NCBI GenBank assembly: GCA_021767325.1
Contig: JAASTM010000027.1
Span: 1 to 11,133, forward strand
Direction of reading: 5' to 3'
From: Spirochaetales bacterium
GTDB taxonomy: Bacteria; Spirochaetota; Spirochaetia; DSM-16054; Sediminispirochaetaceae
Length of the DNA stretch: 11,133 nt
Position 1 is the stretch's first letter, and each line of letters begins with the position of its first letter. Below, piece by piece: positions 7,306 to 11,133 of this stretch. The notes below the pieces were generated by a model. That model ran no database searches. It was given only the letters and a program-made list of their open reading frames with translations, and had not been told where the DNA came from. A program made the position numbers and the translations under genes.

Positions 7306-7779
7306 ATGTTTCGTGACTATAACGTATATAAAGCTGACAAACTTCCGAAGTTTCCAATGCAGTTTACAGATGAACAATGGCGGAAAATTCTGAACCCGAA
7401 GCAATATGCCATTTTACGGCGAAAGGCAACCGAGAGTCCCTTTACCGGTGAGTATTACACCAATCACCAGCGGGGCATTTACTACTCGGCGGCCTCTGCG
7501 CAGCCGCTGTTCCACTCGGAGGCAAAATTCGACTCCGGTTCGGGATGGCCGAGCTTCTATGAGCCGATATCCCATGATGCCGTGGTTCTGGTTGAAGACT
7601 ACAGCCACGGGATGTATCGCCTTGAGGTCGTAGACAGCCAATCCGGTTCACACCTGGGACATGTATTCTCGGATGGTCCGGAGCCCACGGGCCTGCGCTT
7701 CTGCATCAACTCCAGAGCCCTCATTTTTGTTCCGGAAGGTGGCGAAGCTCCGCAGCCGCCCGAGCCTCCGGCTGTCTGA
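7306..7779 (+). CDS. msrB: Peptide-methionine (R)-S-oxide reductase, single-cysteine form
   Basis: Reduces the R epimer of methionine sulfoxide in proteins and so repairs oxidised methionines; no export signal is seen, so it is probably cytoplasmic. The MsrB fold is clear: ESPFTGEYY (about 43-51), [11 protein letters not shown] (74-84), [30 protein letters not shown]. The catalytic cysteine is C133. Compared with E. coli MsrB, the first zinc CxxC is Ser-Ala-Ala-Ser (S61, S64), the second CxxC before HLGHVF is also gone, and the resolving cysteine position is S79. C133 is the only cysteine in 157 residues. The enzyme should therefore lack zinc and be regenerated without an internal disulfide from the usual resolving site. 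It ends in a Pro-rich tail ([10 protein letters not shown]). The ATG follows AAAGGAG (7291-7297). It is transcribed separately from the insertion sequence and has the same orientation as the genes downstream. Confidence 0.95.
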   Translation: MFRDYNVYKADKLPKFPMQFTDEQWRKILNPKQYAILRRKATESPFTGEYYTNHQRGIYYSAASAQPLFHSEAKFDSGSGWPSFYEPISHDAVVLVEDYSHGMYRLEVVDSQSGSHLGHVFSDGPEPTGLRFCINSRALIFVPEGGEAPQPPEPPAV

Positions 7780-7828
7780 ATTCCGGAATAATGAGTGAGC
7801 CCAAGTTCTCCAGCCTTTTCTATGCCGG

Positions 7829-7842
7829 TATACTGTAGTATA
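7829..7842 (+). promoter_or_regulatory. Near-palindrome at the putative -10 of the signalling operon
   Basis: TATACT-GT-AGTATA is an inverted repeat with 6-bp arms, centred 29 bp before the receiver gene. TATACT itself matches 5/6 of the -10 consensus, with only a poor -35 (TTCTCC, 7806-7811) 17 bp upstream. A regulator binding here would block or reshape the promoter. No protein is known to bind it. Confidence 0.3.
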
Positions 7843-7864
7843 TTACGTACATGGGAACTCTTAC

Positions 7865-8218
7865 ATGAAGACTATCTTGCTGGTGGACGACTCGTTCATT
7901 GCCCGGCACGGCATTAAAACACTATTATCGGGAGAAGACTACTCTATAGTTGAGGCCAAAGGAGGCCGAGAGGCTCTTGACCTGATTGAAAGCGAAGCGC
8001 CCCAAGTTATTCTGCTCGACCTGTTAATGCCGCACCCGGACGGCCAGGCGGTGCTGGAGGAACTGAAAAAGCTTACTCTCGCCCCGCCGGTCATAGTACT
8101 TTCGGCAGATATCCAGGAAACGACACAGCAGCGCTGCTATGCGCTGGGAGCTGCGAATTTCCTGCGGAAGCCTCCCCGCCGGGAAGATCTGATTGCTGCT
8201 ATCGAGGAACTCCTGTAA
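7865..8218 (+). CDS. Stand-alone response-regulator receiver domain (CheY-like)
   Basis: A 117-aa single receiver domain and nothing else, so it acts by protein contact rather than by binding DNA. The phosphorylation site is complete: acidic pair D8-D9 (LLVDDS), phospho-acceptor D52 (LLDLLMP), switch residue S80 (VIVLSAD) and K102 (LRKPP). Soluble, cytoplasmic. It is the first gene of a three-gene operon: its TAA stop overlaps the ATG of the CheC-like gene by one base (TAATG), and a histidine kinase follows. The kinase is the likely phosphate donor and the CheC-like protein the likely phosphatase. The ribosome site is weak (GGGAA, 7853-7857). The aromatic switch position usual in CheY is C91-Y92 within QRCYALG. 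It is too divergent to be called CheY itself. Confidence 0.92.
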   Translation: MKTILLVDDSFIARHGIKTLLSGEDYSIVEAKGGREALDLIESEAPQVILLDLLMPHPDGQAVLEELKKLTLAPPVIVLSADIQETTQQRCYALGAANFLRKPPRREDLIAAIEELL

Positions 8219-8859
8219 TGTCGCAGTTCAACTCTGTTCACATCACACACTTACAGCAAGAAGCTCTCAAGGAACTCATTAACATCGGTGTGGGGCGTGG
8301 TGCTGACGTTTTGAATAGCATGCTTCATTCCCACATCGAACTCAAGGTACCCAGCATCAAGATACTAAAACCCGGTCAGATGGATCAAATTTTTCCACAC
8401 ATAGAGTCCGAGGATTTATCCGCGGTAGAGATGAAGTACCGGGGTAATTTTTCAGGAAGTGTCGAACTGGTGTTTCCAACCAGCGATGCCTCCAAACTGG
8501 TCTCTCTGGTCATGGGAGATGAACCCCGTCAAGATGCTTTGGATGAAATGCGCTCCGGAACGCTTCAGGAGATTGGTAATGTGGTCCTCAACTCGGTGAT
8601 GGGAACGATCAGCAATCTTTTTTCCTTCTCACTGAAATATTCTCTACCGGTGTATTTAGAGGGTGATGTACCCAAGATTACCGCACATATGCGGCAGAGC
8701 GAGGAAAGCTCGGAGGATATCCCGGTGCTAATCTGTGCTCAAACCCAGTTTACTATTGCCCAGATGCAGATACAGGGAACCCTGGTACTGGTGTTTGCTC
8801 TAAAGAGTTTTGATGAGCTGATACAGAAAATTGAGGATTTTCACGGAATTCAAGAATGA
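8218..8859 (+). CDS. CheC-family (CheY-P phosphatase-like) protein
   Basis: A 213-aa cytoplasmic protein of the CheC/CheX/FliY phosphatase group, which hydrolyses the phospho-aspartate of CheY-like receivers. Both copies of the family active-site pattern ExxN(x22)P are present: E19/N22/P45 (ALKELINIGVGRG ... VP) and E118/N121/P144 (TLQEIGNVVLN ... LP). Spacing from N to P is exactly 22 residues in each. The preceding D/S position of the motif is E15 in the first copy and G114 in the second. Length matches CheC (about 200 aa). It is sandwiched between a lone receiver and a histidine kinase with overlapping stop/start codons on both sides, so the receiver next door is the natural substrate. No methyl-accepting protein, CheA, CheW or CheD lies nearby, so a role outside classical chemotaxis is possible. 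Confidence 0.88.
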   Translation: MSQFNSVHITHLQQEALKELINIGVGRGADVLNSMLHSHIELKVPSIKILKPGQMDQIFPHIESEDLSAVEMKYRGNFSGSVELVFPTSDASKLVSLVMGDEPRQDALDEMRSGTLQEIGNVVLNSVMGTISNLFSFSLKYSLPVYLEGDVPKITAHMRQSEESSEDIPVLICAQTQFTIAQMQIQGTLVLVFALKSFDELIQKIEDFHGIQE

Positions 8860-9956
8860 AATATCAGCTCTTCGATTATGCGCCTACCGGCATGTGTGTA
8901 ATAGACAGAAACTTTACCGTTATTTTCTGGAACGAGTGTCTGGAGGACTGGACGGGTATTCCCCGTGCCGCAACCCTCGGCAAAGACATCCGCCAGTTCT
9001 GTCCCCGGTTTGCCAACGAATACTATACCCAGCGCATCGATTCGGTGTTTGCCGATTCGGCACCGGTGGTGTTCTCCTCTCAGCTGCACAAAAATCTCTT
9101 TCCGGCTACACTCTACAACGGCGAACCCCAGATTCAACATGTCAAGCTGACCATTCTTCCTTCTGATGAAACAGAAAACGTGCATGCCCTATTCTCCATT
9201 GAAGACGTAAGCGAATTGAACCAGCGCATTACCGATTACCGCCGTGAGCAGCAGCGGGCGCACTCTGAAATCGAGCGCCGTACAGCGGTTGAACAGCAGT
9301 TACGGGCTTCCATAGATGAGAAAGAGTTCCTCATCAAAGAGATTCATCATCGCATCAAAAACAATATGGCAATAGTTGCCAGCCTGATTGGGCTGCAGGA
9401 GGATTTAGTACACGACGATCGTGACAAGGCTATCCTATTAGAACTGAAGGGAAAAGTGCATTCAATTTCATTAGTCCATGAAAAGCTCTACAAAGGGGTA
9501 GATCTGAAGAGCATCGACTTTCAGGAATACCTCGCAGAGCTGATACCCCTGTTGATAGACTCTGTCTCGAGTAATGACACTTCCGTGAATGTGGAGCAGC
9601 ACATTACAGCGGTGGACATAACGATTGATACTGCTATTCCGATTACTCTTCTTATTACCGAATTGGTTATAAATGCATTGAAGTACGCTTTTCCTGATGG
9701 ACGCACAGGCACTTTGAGTATTCAATTTTATGAACAAGATAATGAGTTCTACGTTCTCTCTATAAAGGACAATGGTATCGGCCTGCCCAAAGACATTGAC
9801 CTCAACAGCACCGAATCTCTCGGACTCAGTTTAGTACAGAGTTTTGCCCAACAGCTCAAAGCACACCTCTCTGTAAACAGATCAGCAGGCACTGAATTTC
9901 GACTTCACATACCCCGCACTTCACTGTATTCAGATAATACTCCCATTTCGAGCTGA
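8856..9956 (+). CDS. Soluble PAS-domain histidine kinase (HisKA_2/HATPase)
   Basis: A 366-aa sensor kinase with no membrane segment, so it senses an internal signal. Residues about 5-118 form a PAS domain (FDYAPTGMCVIDRN ... FWNECLEDWTGI), followed by a coiled-coil linker rich in Gln/Arg/Glu (about 119-155). The HisKA_2 dimerisation and phosphoacceptor segment is KEFLIKEIHHRIKNNMAIVASL (156-177); H165, just before RIKNN, is the probable phospho-acceptor. The ATP-binding domain has the N box ELVINALKYAFP (N273), G1 box DNGIGLP and G2 box SLGLSLVQSFAQQL. All elements needed for activity are visible. The ATG overlaps the upstream stop by 4 bp (ATGA). It likely phosphorylates the receiver encoded first in the operon. 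PAS ligand and output are unknown. Confidence 0.93.
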   Translation: MKYQLFDYAPTGMCVIDRNFTVIFWNECLEDWTGIPRAATLGKDIRQFCPRFANEYYTQRIDSVFADSAPVVFSSQLHKNLFPATLYNGEPQIQHVKLTILPSDETENVHALFSIEDVSELNQRITDYRREQQRAHSEIERRTAVEQQLRASIDEKEFLIKEIHHRIKNNMAIVASLIGLQEDLVHDDRDKAILLELKGKVHSISLVHEKLYKGVDLKSIDFQEYLAELIPLLIDSVSSNDTSVNVEQHITAVDITIDTAIPITLLITELVINALKYAFPDGRTGTLSIQFYEQDNEFYVLSIKDNGIGLPKDIDLNSTESLGLSLVQSFAQQLKAHLSVNRSAGTEFRLHIPRTSLYSDNTPISS

Positions 9957-9982
9957 TTTTTTAGCACTTCTCCCAAATATTC

Positions 9983-10011
9983 TTGACACTACCCAGCGTT
10001 TGTATTAAATT
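9983..10011 (+). promoter_or_regulatory. perR promoter
   Basis: A perfect -35 hexamer TTGACA (9983-9988) is followed after 16-17 bp by TTAAAT or TAAATT (10005-10011) as the -10. The PerR-like palindrome starts 2-3 bp after it, so a bound repressor would cover the transcription start. Confidence 0.7.
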
Positions 10012-10013
10012 AG

Positions 10014-10028
10014 TAATCGTTCCGATTA
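10014..10028 (+). promoter_or_regulatory. PerR operator upstream of perR
   Basis: TAATCGTTCCGATTA is a 7-1-7 palindrome with one mismatched pair, the same geometry as known PerR and Fur boxes. The flanking bases (AATTAGTAATCGTT) are identical to the operator before the peroxiredoxin gene. It overlaps the expected transcription start, and its last base is the first base of the AAGGA ribosome site, which suggests autorepression. Confidence 0.75.
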
Positions 10029-10038
10029 AGGATTATTT

Positions 10039-10452
10039 ATGGCAGAAACAGTATACAGAAAGAGCAAACAGCGCGAATACATTTTTGAGTATCTCAAATC
10101 CACTGACTCTCATCCGACCGCCCAGATGGTCTTCGACGGTATACGGGATGAATTTCCGAATCTTAGCTTGGGGACAGTGTATCGGAATCTGAATATTCTG
10201 GTCGAGCAGGGCAAGGTGAAGCGGCTTCAGTATGGGAGTACATTCGACCGGTACGACGCCGATGTGTATGAGCATTATCATTTTATCTGTCAAAAGTGCA
10301 ATAAGGTGTACGACCTCACTATCGATCCGAAGGAGGACCTCGAACAAATAGCTCAAGCAGAATCAGGACACCTGGTAGACGGACACAAGATCGACTTTTT
10401 CGGTATCTGCAAAGAGTGCCAAAAAAATGAGGAGGCGCACAAGGACTCTTAA
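10039..10452 (+). CDS. perR: PerR-type peroxide-sensing repressor (Fur family)
   Basis: A 137-aa metal-dependent DNA-binding regulator; family members repress peroxide-defence genes until H2O2 oxidises a metal-bound histidine. The winged helix occupies about 8-70 (SHPTAQMVFDGI, then LSLGTVYRNLNIL as recognition helix). Aligned with B. subtilis PerR, every regulatory-metal ligand is present: H25, D73, H79, H81 and D92. The structural zinc cysteines are C84, C87, C124 and C127. D92 rather than Glu at the last ligand position favours PerR over Fur. The start has a short AAGGA ribosome site (10028-10032), giving a very short leader. The operators before this gene and the next one are near-identical, which supports both autoregulation and control of the peroxiredoxin. 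Identity as Fur family is certain; PerR rather than another subfamily is likely. Confidence 0.9.
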   Translation: MAETVYRKSKQREYIFEYLKSTDSHPTAQMVFDGIRDEFPNLSLGTVYRNLNILVEQGKVKRLQYGSTFDRYDADVYEHYHFICQKCNKVYDLTIDPKEDLEQIAQAESGHLVDGHKIDFFGICKECQKNEEAHKDS

Positions 10453-10464
10453 TATTTTTTAAAC

Positions 10465-10470
10465 TATAAT
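10465..10470 (+). promoter_or_regulatory. -10 element of the peroxiredoxin promoter
   Basis: A perfect TATAAT sits 3 bp before the operator palindrome, matching the arrangement before perR. The -35 position is poor (AGGACT, 10442-10447) and lies within the end of perR, so the promoter may be weak or use other contacts. Confidence 0.55.
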
Positions 10471-10473
10471 TAG

Positions 10474-10488
10474 TAATCGTTACGATTA
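10474..10488 (+). promoter_or_regulatory. PerR operator upstream of the peroxiredoxin gene
   Basis: TAATCGTTACGATTA is a perfect 7-1-7 palindrome. It differs from the perR operator only at one base (A for C) and shares the TAG just upstream. It overlaps the expected transcription start of the peroxiredoxin gene, a repressing position. Confidence 0.8.
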
Positions 10489-10519
10489 TTGTAATATTTA
10501 TTTTTAGAAGGAGAGACAA

Positions 10520-11133
10520 ATGGAACAAAACATGCCACTGTTAGGAGACAAATTCCCGGAAATGGAAGTGAAAACGACCCACGGTGTGAAAAAACTTCCC
10601 CACGATTACAAAGGAAAATGGATTGTGCTCTTTTCACATCCCGGAGATTTCACTCCCGTATGTACCACAGAGTTCGTATCGTTCGCCAAAAAGGCCGAAG
10701 AGTTCAATAAAGCCGGTGCGGAGCTTCTCGGGCTTTCGATTGACCAGGTCCACAGCCACATCAAATGGACCGAATGGATCAATGACAAACTCGATGTAAA
10801 AATTCCCTTTCCGATTATCGCGGATGAGATGGGTAAAGTAGCCCAGGCTCTCGGAATGGTGCACCCCGGAAAAGGCACCAATACCGTTCGGGCGGTATTC
10901 CTCATCGACCCCAAGGGCTTTGTTCGCCTGGTCCTGTACTATCCGCAGGAAATCGGACGCAACATGGACGAAGTACTCCGCTCTCTGAAAGCACTGCAGG
11001 TTTCCGACGATAATGGAGTAGCAACCCCGGCCAATTGGCCCGATAACGAACTGATCGGCGACCGCGTAATCATTCCGCCGGCCTCCACCGAGCAGGATGC
11101 GGAGAAACGGCTGAAAGAGTACGAGGGGTACGA
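10520..11133 (+). CDS. Peroxiredoxin, Prx6-like (3' end cut off by window edge)
   Basis: Thiol peroxidase that reduces hydrogen peroxide and organic hydroperoxides in the cytoplasm. The visible 204 residues have the Prx active-site motif [13 protein letters not shown] with peroxidatic C48, preceded by T45. Further Prx6 features are [14 protein letters not shown], the arginine in TNTVRAVF, and the C-terminal arm [14 protein letters not shown]. Family members of this type are about 210-220 aa, so only a few residues are missing. In several relatives that tail holds extra cysteines, so whether this is 1-Cys or 2-Cys cannot be told; C48 is the only cysteine seen. The ATG at 10520 has a good GAAGGAGAG ribosome site (10507-10515). 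It follows perR by 67 bp with its own promoter and PerR-type operator, which predicts induction by peroxide. Confidence 0.93.
   Translation, partial: MEQNMPLLGDKFPEMEVKTTHGVKKLPHDYKGKWIVLFSHPGDFTPVCTTEFVSFAKKAEEFNKAGAELLGLSIDQVHSHIKWTEWINDKLDVKIPFPIIADEMGKVAQALGMVHPGKGTNTVRAVFLIDPKGFVRLVLYYPQEIGRNMDEVLRSLKALQVSDDNGVATPANWPDNELIGDRVIIPPASTEQDAEKRLKEYEGY

Noticed and set aside
7486..7542. Possible selenocysteine or frameshift explanation for the missing cysteines in msrB.
   Set aside because: The frame is continuous, there is no in-frame TGA, and the codons are ordinary Ser/Ala codons, so these are true substitutions.
7780..7789. ATTCCGGAAT palindrome right after the msrB stop as a terminator.
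   Set aside because: It has 5-bp arms with no loop and no T-run follows, so it cannot act as an intrinsic terminator.
9957..9982. T-run after the histidine kinase stop as a rho-independent terminator.
   Set aside because: Six Ts follow the stop, but only a 3-bp possible stem (GCT/AGC) surrounds them.

Overview
The window looks like chromosomal DNA from a moderately GC-rich, double-membrane bacterium. A free-living spirochaete (Spirochaeta-like) is my best guess. It rests on the mix of genes: a CheC-type phosphatase beside a PAS/HisKA_2 kinase, an RND pump with a lipoprotein adaptor, a PerR-type regulator and a Prx6-like peroxiredoxin. No rRNA, tRNA or other definitive taxonomic marker is present, so this placement is inference. 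The RND efflux pair and the lipoprotein signal support a Gram-negative-type envelope.

Layout: (1) 1-1620, minus strand. A small operon holds a 204-aa protein resembling an orphan phage structural protein, followed 15 bp later by an aldo/keto reductase that runs off the left edge. (2) 1750-5942, plus strand, divergent from (1). A lipoprotein membrane-fusion protein and an RND inner-membrane pump overlap by 4 bp; no outer-membrane channel gene is visible. (3) 5954-7239. A complete insertion sequence of about 1.29 kb has 16-bp terminal inverted repeats (15/16 identical) and one minus-strand transposase; it starts 11 bp after the pump stop codon. (4) 7306-7779. A methionine sulfoxide reductase B whose only cysteine is the catalytic one. 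(5) 7865-9956. A tightly overlapping three-gene signalling operon: stand-alone receiver, CheC-family phosphatase with both active-site motifs, and a soluble PAS/HisKA_2 histidine kinase. (6) 9983-11133. A PerR-type peroxide sensor and a peroxiredoxin that runs off the right edge. Each is preceded by a near-identical palindromic operator next to its promoter.

Functionally, parts 4 and 6 are oxidative-stress defence: repair of oxidised methionine, peroxide sensing and peroxide removal. The operator pair gives a self-contained PerR regulon readable from sequence. The signalling operon between them has a kinase, a receiver and a dephosphorylating enzyme but no DNA-binding or other output domain, so its target is not visible here. 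The points most worth following up are the PerR operator TAATCGTTACGATTA, the kinase/receiver/CheC trio, the cysteine-depleted MsrB, the unusual proton-relay residues in the RND pump, and the phage-like gene joined to a metabolic reductase. No intergenic stretch exceeds about 150 bases, and I see no CRISPR array, tRNA or rRNA.
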